A DNA stretch of 64,000 bases from Dromiciops gliroides (GCF_019393635.1 NC_057861.1:78375327-78439326); one strand, 5' to 3'; positions 12,230 through 22,615 are shown, numbered from the stretch's first letter. Made by a program: numbers and translations. Notes: generated by a model from the letters alone, not told the origin.

Positions 12230-12803
12230 TTTATTTATTTTTTAAGTTGAGGTCTGCTCTGGGGGCACCAGGGTCCCTGTTTTGGGCTTCTTGTGCAGGG
12301 TTATAGGTGCTGTGTGAGCGGCTTTTTACTCTGAGGCCTTTATAGTGTGTGCAGTTCGGCCCCCTGCACTTCCTGTCTGAGAGGGCTCGGCCAGGCACCC
12401 AATCCCACCTGTCCAGTTCATGGCCCTACAGCTGGTAACCTGCCCTCCCGGCCGGTGCAGGTAGGTTTTTCCACTGTCCTTCTTGGCCACCAGATTTTTG
12501 AGCCAGGTTCCAGGGGTCTCAGTTGTTTGGCTGTGGCCCGTAGCTCCTGCTGACTTGCCCCAACCCCCTTGGCGCTGGGCTGCTGCCCTGTGCTGGGCCT
12601 TCCTTTTGCCCAAGTCAGACTGACCTTTTCCTGAAGTCTTCTAAATTATCTCTGGTTGGAAGACTGTGTCTCTCTATCTCTTTGCAGGTTCTGTAGTTTC
12701 AGAATCTGTCCAGAGGCTTGATTTAATGTTCTTTTTGAGGGAACAGAAGGAGAGCTCAGGCAGCTTGCTGCTTCCTCTCTGCCATCTTGGCTCTGCCTTG
12801 ATG
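12230..12803 (-). promoter_or_regulatory. L1 5'UTR (internal promoter region)
   Basis: About 570 bp upstream of ORF1 on the minus strand, GC-richer than the rest of the element. It begins with AAGGCAGAGCCAAGATGGCAG, the conserved start of marsupial L1. In the L1 family this region carries an internal RNA polymerase II promoter. Here it is inferred from position and similarity to the start of the compact L1 at 16562. Confidence 0.6.
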
Positions 12804-12821
12804 GAAATGAGAGCTATTTTC

Positions 12822-13130
12822 AAGGATTTGAAAGGCAAGAAGGATTAGATTTGTACTCTTGCTTCAAGATGGCAGAACTAAGAACATTTTAATGGAAGCT
12901 GGAGAACAGCAGCTTTTAGCTCAATATAAAGTATCTCTGTAAGAATTAGAATTGTACAACAACACAATAAACTTCCTTATGAGGTAATAGGTTGCCCATC
13001 ACTGGAAGTCTCTAGGTGATGATAAACACTTAAAAGGGATGGAGTAGAGAGGATTCTTGTTCAGTTACAGCTTATAGTAAATGAATGCTGAGAGCTCTGC
13101 CAACTCTGAGACTCTGTGAATGTTTTTATT
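12822..13130 (+). repeat. CR1/L3-type LINE 3' end
   Basis: Ordered CR1-like words: TTTCAAGGATTTGAAAGG, then AGATGGCAGAACTAAGAAC, CTGGAAGTCTCTAGGTGATG and finally CCAACTCTGAGACTCTGTGA. This is the tail of the element into which the full-length L1 inserted. Confidence 0.6.
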
Positions 13131-13194
13131 TTTGGCTTTGGTTCATATTGTCACAAAGATTACCACAAATTTTGTAAAGTGGGTAAATAATTAA

Positions 13195-13450
13195 GAGAAT
13201 GATAGTAATAGATGACATTTATATAAAGCTCTTAAAATTCACAGAGTTCTTTGTAAAGATAATATTATTTGAATTTTACAACAACCCTGTGAGGTAGGTA
13301 CTACAGGTATCATTTCCCATTTAGTAACTGAGAAAACTGTGGGCAAGAGAAATCAAATGGCTTGCTCAAAATCACAAATATAGTAAATGGAAGAGCCAGT
13401 TTCAAACCCAAATCCTCCGTCTCTGAATCCATCTAGTAGACCACACTCTT
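13195..13450 (-). repeat. MIR SINE, minus orientation
   Basis: Shows the reversed MIR order: CTCTTAAAATTCACAGAG, ACAACCCTGTGAGGTAGGTA, the core AACTGAGAAAACTG, and a tRNA-like end with the complement of the box B. Old and diverged. Confidence 0.65.
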
Positions 13451-14384
13451 GAAACTGAAAAGCAGGTATATCTGATTCCCAATCCAATGGTATTTCTATT
13501 GTTTATATGATATTGAGGTATAGGAAAAAAAAACCTTCAATAAAATATACCAAGAAGAACATCAAAAAGTGCAGGAGTGCAAGGATTTTTCCACAACCAT
13601 AGAAGATACTTGCTTGAAACCTATATTCTAACATCCTATGCTTTGGAGAAAAATATAAGCATTCCCATTAAAACATACAAAATAAAGTTATTTCTTTACT
13701 TGGTTTTAGAAATGCTAGTTATTATCAATATGGCCTAAAAAGAAAAGGAATAATCATTGGAAACAAGGAGGTTAAATTATCCTTACTTGTAGATGGTATG
13801 AATACGTAGCTAGAAAAATCTGAGGTATTTAACACATTTCCCCCCAATAGAATGTGAGTAATTTGAGGAGAAGGGATTGATTTTTGTTTTTGTATCTCTA
13901 GCAACTAATACAGACAATAAATGCACATGGTGGGCATTCAATAAATGACTGAACTGAATTAACAAAAAATTAATTGAGGTACTAAACACACACACACAAG
14001 CAGTGAAACAGTACCGAGATTCCAGAAATAGTACTATATAAAAATATATAGACATACATCCATACATATCCATATATTTATATATATAATAATAATTTGT
14101 GTTTGCTAAACCCACAAATGTCCATTGGTACTGAAGAAAGAAATCATAATTCAATAATAATTGTTGTAAAAATTGGGTAGCAACATGTGGGATATAAATC
14201 CATAACTCATACCATATATTAGAATAAATTTACAACTAGATCAATGAATTAAATATACATTTTAAAAAGAATTATTTACTTATTTCAATCATTTAGAGGA
14301 AATGCATTTTTGTTTATAATACAAAGAATGTAATTAGGAAAAAGGGAAACAGATCTAATTATATAAAAACAATATAGCTAAAAT
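13451..14384. other. AT-rich stretch with no recognised gene
   Basis: AT-rich sequence with short runs such as ACACACACAC (near 13990) and a TA-rich patch at about 14040-14095. I see no convincing coding or repeat match. A 114-codon minus-strand frame (13810-14154) is low-complexity and lacks any domain. Confidence 0.4.
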
Positions 14385-14388
14385 GAAG

Positions 14389-14971
14389 TGTCATGGGGTG
14401 CAGAGCACCCCAGAATTTCTCTGGGGCACACTGAGGAATCTTCTCCTTGAGAAACTAAACCAGAGGACAGATAAGCGGAACCAAATCCGACTGAGCTAGC
14501 TTCGGATTCCCACCCTTCATTATGGTCTCCCTTGGGTGTGGCTGCGGCCTTTGTGTCCTGAAGAGAAAGCCACCCCTCACGGAATTCCTCTAGTCACTGC
14601 CAGTGGGGGATGGTCCACCACTCCTCACCCAATTCCCCCAGCTACCCCCAGTGGGGGATGGTCCTCCCTCACTAAGGAACTTTTCACAGGCAGATGGTCC
14701 ACCCCCATCAGTCCTCTATAAAAGTACCTTCCAGTCTCCTGTTCAAGGAGATTGGTACCTCTGAGCCATGTGCTTTGTGCCTATCTCCCCATGAGAAGTC
14801 CAAGGATTTCTGTCATGGTTTCCCTCCCCCCACCCTTCCCTTCCCTTGCTCCTAAATAAACTACCACCTTATTCTAACTACTTTTGTGTACAAGAGGGTA
14901 TAATTCTTTAAAGAGGAATTCCTCAGAACCCCAACCCCTAACAAAACCCATACCCCATTTCCCCCATTACA
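14389..14971 (+). mobile_element. Solo-type ERV LTR, about 583 bp
   Basis: TGTCATGGGG to CCCCCATTACA, flanked by the 4-bp TSD GAAG (14385-14388 and 14972-14975). TATA-like CTATAAAAGTACC near 14715 and AATAAA near 14853 show a plus-strand promoter and polyadenylation signal. Two copies of CAGTGGGGGATGGTCC (about 14600 and 14650) form an internal repeat in U3. No coding internal part. A gamma-type (class I) origin fits the 4-bp duplication. Confidence 0.8.
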
Positions 14972-15084
14972 GAAGGGTAACAAGTAGGGGAAGAATTTGT
15001 GATTTTTAAAGTCTAATCATGTTATCCCCTGTTTAACAAACTCCAGTATCTCTCCTTCCTTCCCCACTCCCTTCCCTCCCTTTT

Positions 15085-15400
15085 TTAAAACTAGGTGAAT
15101 GTTGTTAAAAAAATTTTCCAAGTCCATGTAAAATTTGTTATCATTCTTTAAAAAAAATTGAATTCCAAATTCTCTCCCTCTTCTCCCCACTATAGAGAAG
15201 GAAAGCAATTTGATATGGGTTATACATGTGCAATCATGCAAGACATGTTTCTGTATTGGTCATGCTGTGAAAGAAAATACAGACCCCCCCCAAAAAAAAA
15301 CCAACAAGAAAAATAAAGTTTTTTTTAAAGTATGCTTCAATCTATATTCAGACACTATCAATTCTTTCTCTGGAAGTGAATAGCATTTTTCATCATGAAT
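15085..15400 (-). repeat. L1 3'UTR fragment
   Basis: Matches the order seen in the 3'UTR of the full-length L1: TCTCCCTCTTCTCCCC, GGTTATACATGTGCAATC, TGTTTCTGTATTGGTCATG, then ATTCAGACAC. Diverged, 5'-truncated. Confidence 0.6.
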
Positions 15401-15639
15401 ATTAGGAAAGGTTTTATAAAGCTTTGCTTCAAATTTAATTCTAGGTTTCTTCAGTGTAGTAAGGCTGCAAAAAAAGAATTGTGTAGAAGCAATAAATTTA
15501 AAAAGCTATAATGTGTAAGGGGTTTAAGAATTAAAATATCTAATTCTTCATATTTGTAAATTTTTTAAAAGAGAGAAAAGCAATCATGAAATAAAATAGT
15601 AGCTCCATATAATTTTTTCAAGTTTTAACTCTCAGAGGC

Positions 15640-15925
15640 TAATAATTGTAATAGCTAGCATTTATATAGTATCTACTATGTGCCAGGCATTATATCTAGC
15701 CTTTTGCAAATATAATATAATTTCATTTGATCCTCATAACAACCCTCCAGAGTAGGTAATATTATGATTCTCATTTTACAGTTGAGGAAACCGAGATAAA
15801 CAGAATTTAAGTGACTTGTCCAGAGTAATACAGATAAGTGTCAACAGTTAGATTTGAACCCAAGACTTCTGGCCTCTAGACCCAGTGCTCTATCCATTGC
15901 ACCATGTAGCTACTTTACAATCATC
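15640..15925 (-). repeat. MIR SINE, minus orientation, near complete
   Basis: Contains TACTATGTGCCAGGCATTAT at its left (tail) side, then TCATTTTACAGTTGAGGAAA, GTGACTTGTCCAGAGTAATA, and a tRNA-like head ending CTCTATCCATTGCACCATGTAG. Confidence 0.7.
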
Positions 15926-15928
15926 AAT

Positions 15929-16354
15929 TCAGTTTGCCTCGTTCTAAGAAGTCTCATCAAAGCTCATTATTCACCTCAGAGGTAAGTGGTGCTTTTCCAT
16001 TACAGGCTGTCTGGACAGAGCCTCTGACAGTTTTCTTAAGCAGGGAATGTCATCTCTGAGCTGGTCTAAGATGCCAGGAACCATTTCTGTCAGTGGCTTT
16101 TTCTCAGGATGGCCCATAATAGTGAATGTGTTTCCTACCAAAACTTTAGTATTGTTGAAGTAGATTATTGTTCCCTGGTTGGTAAACATAGTTATTTCTT
16201 CAATAAGAGATATTGTTTACTCTGTTTCTTTAAGAAAATCTGAAGTTTCTTATAATCTGCTGTGGTTGTTCTGGGAACCACCTTTTTCTTTCGCCAAGAA
16301 GCTCCTTTCCCACCAATTCCTGAAGTTCTCAAGTTTCATAATCATTTCTTTCAT
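15929..16354 (-). pseudogene. BTF3: BTF3 processed pseudogene
   Basis: On the minus strand it starts ATGAAAGAAATGATTATG (16354), like the MKETIMNQEKL start of BTF3. It then holds [41 protein letters not shown] and [11 protein letters not shown], and ends with SFDET, a stop, then NEAN, close to the family end NFDEASKNEAN. The MFTNQGT block favours BTF3 over BTF3L4. There are frameshifts in the N-terminal half and at least two internal stops. No introns interrupt it. The parent is the beta subunit of the nascent-polypeptide-associated complex, which binds new chains at the ribosome. No clear poly-A tail or TSD is left, so the copy is old. Confidence 0.8.
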
Positions 16355-16489
16355 CTTACCAGAAAGAACATGGGGTTGTGCAGAGGACTGTTGATGTTAG
16401 GAAGTAGCAGGTAGAAAAGCCCAACATTGGGGCACACATGTTGGGTAGTAAGATGACAGCCAGAGGGAAGCCCTATGATCTCTCTCTGT

Positions 16490-16561
16490 CGATTCTCTCT
16501 CTCTCTCCCACAAAGAAAGCATGGGAGCCTTTATCAAATACTTTGCTAAAATCTAGGTATA
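16490..16561 (-). repeat. CR1 LINE fragment, left of compact L1
   Basis: CATGGGAGCCTTTATCAAATACTTTGCTAAAATCTAGG follows the CR1 RT pattern on the minus strand (complement encodes a segment before the active-site helix). It continues after the L1 insertion at 17741. Confidence 0.55.
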
Positions 16562-17740
16562 GGGGCAGAGTCAAGATGATGGAGAAAAGGCATGAGCTCT
16601 CCCAAATTACCATCCAACATTAAATAACATCTCAAAATGAATTCTGAAGTGGCAGAACCCACAAAGGAACAGGGGGAAACCATTTCCCAGCCCAAGACAA
16701 CTTAGAAGGATGACAGGAAAGGTTTGTTGCATTGGGGTGGGAATGGAGCATAGTCAAGATGCACAGGCTATGCCCCAACAAGCCAGCAGCAGGCCTTGGG
16801 GGTGACTGAATCAGTGGCTGCAATGAAAGCTTCTGGACATCTCAGCCCACAAGAAGTAAGGGGGTCAGACAACTGGTCAGAAGGAGAATCAACACAGGTC
16901 CCATTGCTGGCACAAGGTGCTGGACTCTGTTGCATTGCCCATATATAGAGCTGGATCTCAGTCCCAGGGCAAGAAGGAGGACTAGCCCATCACAGCTTGC
17001 AGGCACAGTGAAGCAGGGGACCCTGGTCACAGTTCTAGGTTGGAAAGGAGTGTTTGTGGTCATTTACAGACCAAAGCACAGGCCAGGAAATGACAAGCAA
17101 GGATGCTCTAAGAAAAACTTGTAAAGACTTATATGAACTGATACAAAGTGAAATTAGCATAACAAAGAGGGTATTGTACACAGTAGCAGCAATATTGTAT
17201 GGTGATTGACTGTGAATGACTTAGCTATTCTCAGCAGTACAAAGATCCAAGACAGTTCTGAAGGGCTTATGCTAAAAAATGCTATCCATTTCCAGAGAAA
17301 GAACTGATGGAGTCTGGATGCAGATTGAAGTACACTTTTAAAAACTTACTTTATTTTTCTTAGGGTTTTTTGTTTGTTTTCTCTAACAGCATCACTAATA
17401 TGGAATTATGCTTTGCATGACTGCACATGTATAACCTATACCAATTACTTGTCTTCTCAATAAGAGGTGAAGGAGAAGAAGGAGTAAGAGAATTTGGAAC
17501 TCAAAATTTAAAAAAAATGTTAAAAATTATTTTTATATGTAATTGGATAAAAATAATATGTTAAATGACTATATTTATTTATTTATTTATTGTGAGGCAA
17601 TTGGGGTTAAGTGACTTGCCCAGGGTCACACAGCTAGTAAGTGTTAAGTGGCTGAGGCCGGATTTGAACTCAGGTACTCCTGACTCCAGGGCTGGTGCTC
17701 TATCCACTGCGCCACCTAGCTGCCCCTAAATGACTATATT
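16562..17740 (+). mobile_element. Compact L1 lacking both ORFs
   Basis: The first 500 bp (from GGGGCAGAGTCAAGATGATGG) are L1 5'UTR-like. From about 17086 the sequence is L1 3'UTR (ACTTATATGAACTGATACAA, TACACAGTAGCAGCAATATTG, GATCCAAGACAG), ending in an A-rich tail. ORF1 and ORF2 are absent. A 15-bp TSD with one mismatch (TAAAATCTAGGTATA at 16547-16561; TAAAATCTGGGTATA at 17741-17755) flanks the unit, and a CR1 element continues on both sides. A SINE lies in the tail. It may have been inserted in this short form or have lost its middle later. Confidence 0.75.
17578..17726 (-). mobile_element. WSINE1-type SINE in the compact L1 tail
   Basis: Exact 16-bp TSD TAAATGACTATATTTA at 17562-17577 and 17727-17742. 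Its A-tail is a (TATT)n-like run. Confidence 0.92.
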
Positions 17741-17905
17741 TAAAATCTGGGTATACTATTTTTATGGTACTCTTCTGATTTAGTCTAGTTACTCTTGGTA
17801 AAAAAAGAAATGAGGTTTGTTGGATATAACTCACTCGTGATGAAGCAATGTTACCTAGTTAGGATCACAATTTTCCTTTCTAGTTGTTTATAAATCATAC
17901 CTTTA
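17741..17905 (-). repeat. CR1 LINE fragment, right of compact L1
   Basis: Continues the CR1 text: AAATCTGGGTATAC, GTCTAGTTACTCTTGGTAAAA, AAATGAGGTTTG, ATGAAGCAATGTTACC. The order matches a second CR1 copy at 44760-44900. Confidence 0.55.
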
Positions 17906-18339
17906 TATTATATTTAGGGGCCTTGCCATAAATCAAATTCAAGCTCCTCTGAGGCTTCCAGATTCCACAGTGTTTTCATCTTCGATCTGTACAGAACATT
18001 AGCAGGAAAATTGCTTGAGAACAGGGATTGTTCTATCCTTTTTATTTGTATTCCCAGCACCTAACCCAATACCTGGCACATGCTTGTTGATTGATTGAAG
18101 GAAATTGATTGAATTGAAATAACGTAAAGTTGGGCATAGGTTTAATATTCTAATTTTGCTGTCTGACCTATACATGTATGCTTACAGTAGTTTGTTAGTC
18201 CCAGAAAGCCTTAGACAGCAGGGATCAGGTCTGTGCTAATCTTTTCATACAACCTTGAGTAAAAGTCCATATGTGTAATTGGACATAAGAATATTGCTGA
18301 TGGTGAAAACCACTACTCATGGGCCTGATTCTCATTCAC
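17906..18339. other. Intron-like unique sequence with an L2-like tail
   Basis: At about 18000-18115 the words GAGAACAGGGATTGTTC, ATTCCCAGCACCTAACCC and TACCTGGCACATG followed by TTGATTGATTG are an L2-type 3' end. The rest is not classified and would lie in the intron between KRAB-B and the finger exon of the decayed minus-strand gene. Confidence 0.45.
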
Positions 18340-18445
18340 CAAATTTGGGGCACCTCTCCATTTTCAGCTTCCTGCAGATTTTAGGAGCAAGGCTCTTTTC
18401 TTGGTTCTTGCTGGGAGGTCCCACCAATGTGGGAAACTGAAAATC
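18340..18445 (-). pseudogene. KRAB-B exon remnant of the decayed ZNF gene
   Basis: On the minus strand CAG at 18448-18446 precedes GATTTTCAGTTTCCCACATT, followed by ACCTCCCAGCAAGAACC, CTAAAATCTGCAGGAAGC and a GTGAAT donor. The live gene's KRAB-B exon has GATTTCCAGCCTC, ATCTCCCAGCTGGAGC and GATCTGCAGGAAGCTAAGG at the matching places. It is about 106 bp against 117 bp and cannot be read through. KRAB-B normally strengthens TRIM28 binding. Confidence 0.65.
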
Positions 18446-18929
18446 CTGATCAAAGAAAGGAATGAGACATGAAGATCAAATGAGATAACATTTGTAAAAA
18501 GTGCTAGTCAGAGTCATTAAACTGTGCCAGAGTTCAATTCTGGCCCTTAGGTTTATAAAAGGCCTATAGGGAAAGGAAATTTCATGATCATATTAGGAAG
18601 ATACAGAAGAAACATGTAAATCCTCTGAAGAGCACTCTGAAAAATAGGTGGGGAGACAGAAAAATGTGGTTACGAGGCCACATGACAACTGTCTTCTAGT
18701 CAGCCAGGCTCAAACCTCAATGTCACTGCAATCATCCTTAGAAAGATAATTTCCACTGAGAAACTCTGGGAGAGTCCCTAGACCAGAGTATCAGCCTTTA
18801 AGGAAAGCTTCAGAAAGCTGACCATTTTCACTTCTATATCCATAGACCAACCTTGGTTATATCTGTGAAGACCAGGAGCTCCTCTCTCCCCCGTAAGACA
18901 GATGTCAAGTCAAGTAGAAGAGAACTTAC

Positions 18930-19062
18930 TCAGGGAAACTACATTCCTTTAATTCTCCAGCATTATATTCCTGTAGCAGTTCCCTTGATCAAGGTGCAGG
19001 CACCCTTTCTTCTTCCATTTGGAGTATACAGCCAACTGCCACATCCTCAAATACCAGAACTC
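18930..19062 (-). pseudogene. KRAB-A exon remnant of the decayed ZNF gene
   Basis: On the minus strand a TTTCAG acceptor is followed by GAGTTCTGGTATTTGAGGAT, then GATCAAGGGAACTGCTACAGG and ATAATGCTGGAGAATTAAAGG, and a GTAAG donor. These align with the live KRAB-A exon (GAGTTGGTGACTTTCGAGGA, CAGAGGGACCTGTATAGG, GTGATGCTGGAGAATTATGG). Indels and a stop within the MLENY segment show it is dead. Length is about 133 bp against the canonical 127. Confidence 0.75.
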
Positions 19063-19588
19063 CTGAAACATGTTTCCACTACCTTAGGGTCAGTCCTGAC
19101 CTCTTCCTGAAGGAGGAAGGCAAGAATGGGAAGTACCAGGGAAAAAGGCAAGGACCTCGAAGACTATGTTGGCATAAAAGTACTGAATGTGGATGTGGGA
19201 GTGGGGAATGAAATTCTCGTTTTTTCAAGTTACTGTAGACCTTCTGCCATTTCCACCCTCTAATTCCCAACCCTAGGTCACAGCCACAAACCAATTTCTC
19301 TGATATTGGTCCAAACATTTTGATTTGCTGGCAAAGGTCACAAAACCAATTATTTTGCCCATTAGGTTTATGCTTCAGCTGAGCTTGCATGAATGCTTAG
19401 CAATTCTTTTATATGACTTATCAACTTGCTATCACATCATTGAATCTATTCCAAACCTTCCCTTCAAGTGCCCAACTATACTTCCATGATTCTTATCTGA
19501 TGGGAGCTCCTGCAATGACTATCTCAAAACCTCTCAATAACTAGCCATTCTCATTCTTACCTCCCATCCCAAAAGAAAAGGTATTTCT

Positions 19589-19738
19589 TTCTTTCTTTCT
19601 TTGGTTGGGCAATGAGGGTTAAGTGACTTGTCCAGGGTCACACAGCTATTAAGTGTCAAGTGTCTGAGGTCAAATTTGAACTCAGGTCCTCCTGACTCTA
19701 GGGCCGGTGTTCTATCCACTGCGCCACCTAGCTGCCCC
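19589..19738 (-). mobile_element. WSINE1-type SINE
   Basis: TSD AGAAAAGGTATTTCT at 19574-19588 and 19739-19753, exact. Tail is a (CTTT)n run on the plus strand. Confidence 0.92.
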
Positions 19739-19759
19739 AGAAAAGGTATTTCTGAGGCT

Positions 19760-20566
19760 GACTAGCCCCTATACTCTTCACCCCATCTCCCACAGAATCT
19801 TAATTCCTCAATCATCCCTTTTCTTTGTCATCTTTAGTCTCTCCCTTTCCCTCTCAAAAAATAAACACTTTTCTCAACCTCAAGCTATTTTCCCTCTCTT
19901 CTACAGTCAGACTTCTAAACTATACTCATTGCCACCACTTCCAAGTTGATAAGTCACCATCTATTCATTCTTCAACTTCCTACAATCTGGTATCTACTAC
20001 CTCTATCATTCTTTGAAATTCCCTTCTCCAAGGTCACTAATAATCTCTTTGTTTTGTTTTGTTTGTTTGTTTGTTTGTTTTGTTGTGGTTTTTTTGGAGG
20101 GGCAATGAGGATTAAGTAACTGGCCCAGGGTCACACAGCTAGTAAGTGTCAAGTGTCTGAGGCCGGATTTGAACTCAGGTTCTCCTGAATCCAGGGCTAG
20201 TGCTTTATCCATTTCGCCATCTAGCTGCCCCACTAATAATCTCTTAATCATCAGATCTAATGCCTTTTCTCAATCCTCATCCTAGATTCTCTGTAATAGC
20301 TGACACTGTTGACCTCCTCCGTCTTAATACTTGCTTCACCCTTGTCTTCCATGATATAGTTCTCTACACTGTCTTTCTACTATTGACCATTCCTTTTAGA
20401 TTTCTTCCCTAGTACCTTTTTCTCCCCCTAAAAATGGGTTTCTTCCTTCCGAGGTTCTGCTTCCCTAATTTTAACTATTCCCTTTATTCAGATGACTCCC
20501 ACAACTTTATCTCAAGTCCTAACCTTTCATCTAAGTGTCAGTCTCACATTTCCAACTGTGTACTAG
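19760..20566 (+). repeat. L2-type LINE fragment, reverse-transcriptase part
   Basis: Degenerate L2 coding sequence on the plus strand: ATAGCTGACACTGTTGACC corresponds to the family's AAFDTVDH region, and TATTCAGATGAC (20485-20496) encodes YSDD at the place of the RT catalytic motif. A SINE interrupts it at 20050-20230. More L2 text follows at 21596. Confidence 0.6.
20050..20230 (-). mobile_element. WSINE1-type SINE
   Basis: TSD CACTAATAATCTCTT at 20035-20049 and 20231-20245. Long (GTTT)n-type tail. Confidence 0.92.
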
Positions 20567-20661
20567 ATCAAAGCTTCTTAAACTGTGGGTCATGACTCCA
20601 TATGGGGTTGTGTAACTGAATGTGGGGATCACAAAAATGTGGCAGTAAATGTCTGATTTGT

Positions 20662-21048
20662 TTTATTTGTTTTTATCTATTTATTTATTTTTAATCATAA
20701 AAGTATTTTATTATTTTCTAGTTATATGTAAAGAAAGTTTTCAACACTTGTTTTTATAAGATTTCTAGTTTCAAATTTTTCTCCCAGGGGCAGCTAGGTG
20801 GCGTAGTGGATAAAGTATCGTCCCTGGATTCAGGGGGACCTGAGTTCATATCCGGCCTCAGACACTTGACACTTACTAGCTGTGTGACCCTGGGCAAGTC
20901 ACTTAATCCTCATTGCCCCACAAAAACAAAACAAAACAAAAACAAACAAAAAAACCCAAATTTTTCTCCCTCCCTCCTCCCTCCCCAAGACAGCAAGCAA
21001 TCTGATATAGATTATACATGTACAATCACATCAAACATATTTCTGTAT
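20662..21048 (-). mobile_element. 5'-truncated L1 3' end inside the hAT-like element
   Basis: Exact 15-bp TSD AAATGTCTGATTTGT at 20647-20661 and 21049-21063. Contains AAAGTATTTTATTATTTTC and ACAGCAAGCAATCTGATATAG of the L1 3'UTR. Confidence 0.85.
20786..20956 (+). mobile_element. WSINE1-type SINE inside the L1 tail
   Basis: Exact TSD CAAATTTTTCTCCC at 20772-20785 and 20957-20970. Third level of nesting at this site. Confidence 0.92.
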
Positions 21049-21155
21049 AAATGTCTGATTTGTATACCTATTTTATATACCTATATACCCAGAATTGCAT
21101 AAAAATTTCTCAGGTGAAAAGAAGTCACTAGTGGACAAAGTTTAAAAAGCCTTGA

Positions 21156-21595
21156 CAAATGATCTCTTCCAGAGGAGAGAGACCAGGAGCGAGGGGACAG
21201 AAGGCCATGTTTTTTGAGGCCTGGTTGAGGAATTGGGAATATTTAGCCTGGATAAGACTTAAGGGGAACATGAAAGTTATCTTTAAGTTTTTGAAGGGTC
21301 ATCATGTGTAAAAGTGATTAGGGATTTTACATAGTTCCAGAAGGCAAAAGCAGGAGAAATGGGTAAAAGTTACAGACATTTAGTGTAGCTCTATTTAAGG
21401 AGAAGCTGTCAAACAATTAGAGCTGTCTAAAAGTAAATGATCTATCATAGGTTCCCTCTCACTGACAGTCACCAAGCAAAGAGCAGAGCATTACTTGTCT
21501 GGGATGTTGGAAATGGAATTCCTGTTCCACTATTGGATGGAACAAATCTATTTAGATACCTTCCAGCTCTAAATTTCTATAATTTTATCAAAGTC
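21156..21595 (+). repeat. CR1/L3-type LINE 3' portion
   Basis: CR1 words in order: GGGAATATTTAGCCTGGATAAG, TTTTTGAAGGGTCATCATGTG, then ATACCTTCCAGCTCTAAATTTC at the end. Confidence 0.6.
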
Positions 21596-22260
21596 CTACA
21601 AAGACCTCAAACTCAGCAAGTTAAAAACTGAACTTATTTTTGCCCCCAAAACTACTCTTCTTATTGAATTTTCTATTCTTGTAATAAGTAGTAATAATAA
21701 TCTTCCAGCCTCCTAAAATCAGAGACATATCTTTGACTCTTCTCACTCCACAGTCCTTCAAGTCTTATCAATTTCTATGTGATATCTTTCTAAATCAACT
21801 ACTTCTTTTCACTGTCACTGAAACTACCCTAGATAGGGCCTTCATTACCTATGACCTATTTTCTAGCCTCATTTTGCACTCTTCCTCCTTATGTATTTTA
21901 TATTTGTCAAACTGGATGGTCCACTATTCCCCAAACAGAATTCAACACCTTTATTATTCTTTGTGCCCGGCATGCCTTCCCCACCTGTAGAAATGTTTTT
22001 ATCCTTCAAGACAAATTCAAATGCCTCCTCTGTGAAGTCTTCCCTAATGTCCTCAGCAGGATGTGATTTTTCTCTTTTCAAATCTCATAGAAATTTGTAC
22101 TCTTCTGCACTTCTCACATTCAAATTACTATTATATTTATCTATGTACATACCACCATTCCTACTAGAGCATAAACTCATTTGGAGGAGCTAACATGTGT
22201 TAATCTTTGTGTCTCCCTTAATACTTAGCATATTACATTATACACAGTACTTATTATCTG
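21596..22260 (+). repeat. L2-type LINE, C-terminal coding part and 3' end
   Basis: ACCTCAAACTCAGCAAGTTAAA encodes LKLSKLKTEL, the L2/CR1 thumb signature. Later come AAATGCCTCCTCTGTGAAG, TCTTCCCTAATG and ACTTAGCATATTACATTATAC of the L2 3' end. Confidence 0.65.
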
Positions 22261-22615
22261 TAATCAAAGTTATCTGGCCCATCAGTGGGCATGTATACTC
22301 CAGCAGAGCTAACCTGGGCTCCTTCCTGACCATAGAGGAACACTTCCTCTTTCCCTCAGGTTTTCCAAGACTATCTGGGACATAGGGGCTCTCTTGTATG
22401 GGCTCCCCAAATAATTGGGATGAGGGATCTAGCCATTCAAGCTGCCCAGGGGCAGAGGTTGGCATGAGAATTCTTCACCAATTTGGGTGGAAGATGATAA
22501 CATATATTTTTAATTTTTCTATCCAAAATAAGTGGCTGAGAATCTATGTTGCTCCTTCTTATTTAGGGCTCCATATTGCATTTCCTGCCTGGCTCTGTGT
22601 TACATATAAAAAAAA
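22261..22615. other. Unclassified; weak candidate for the decayed gene's start exon
   Basis: On the minus strand, ATGGTCAGGAAGGAGCCCAG then GTTAGC (about 22328-22303) loosely resembles the live gene's start exon, which ends GCCAGGTCCCAG then GTGAGT. The match is short and may be chance. Nothing else was recognised in the segment. Confidence 0.2.

Larger units (their letters stand above)
4710..12803 (-). mobile_element. Full-length L1 LINE with later insertions
   Basis: The flanks carry an 18-bp TSD with two mismatches (GAAATGAGATATATTTTC at 4692-4709; GAAATGAGAGCTATTTTC at 12804-12821). On the minus strand the order is 5'UTR starting AAGGCAGAGCCAAGATGGCAG, ORF1 (12217-11087), a purine-rich spacer of about 600 bp, ORF2 (about 10485-6603), then 3'UTR and an A-rich tail near 4710. 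Removing the RAB39A retrocopy and two SINEs leaves roughly 6.6 kb. Both ORFs have several stops or shifts, so it is not competent to move. It landed in an older CR1 remnant. The family encodes a nucleic-acid-binding protein (ORF1) and an endonuclease/reverse transcriptase (ORF2). Confidence 0.9.
20567..21155 (+). mobile_element. hAT-like non-autonomous DNA transposon, split
   Basis: Left part AAAGCTTCTTAAACTGTGGG, TGGGGTTGTGTAACTGAATG and right part AATTTCTCAGGTGAAAAGAAG, AAAGTTTAAAAAGCCTTG look like opposite ends of one short element. The words TCTTAAACTGTGG and AGTTTAAAAAGC could be inverted ends. An L1 tail with its own TSD sits between the halves. Class assignment is from general resemblance only. 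Confidence 0.45.

Noticed and set aside
13810-14154. 114-codon minus-strand frame with hydrophobic residues
   Set aside because: AT-rich sequence with TA and CA repeats, no domain, no splice or promoter context.
15971-16189. Open 72-codon frame as a functional BTF3-like gene
   Set aside because: The flanking homologous sequence is frameshifted and has stops, so it is the open middle of a processed pseudogene.
22238-22465. 75-codon minus-strand frame near a possible ZNF start exon
   Set aside because: No domain is seen. Only the short ATG-to-donor stretch was kept, as a weak candidate.
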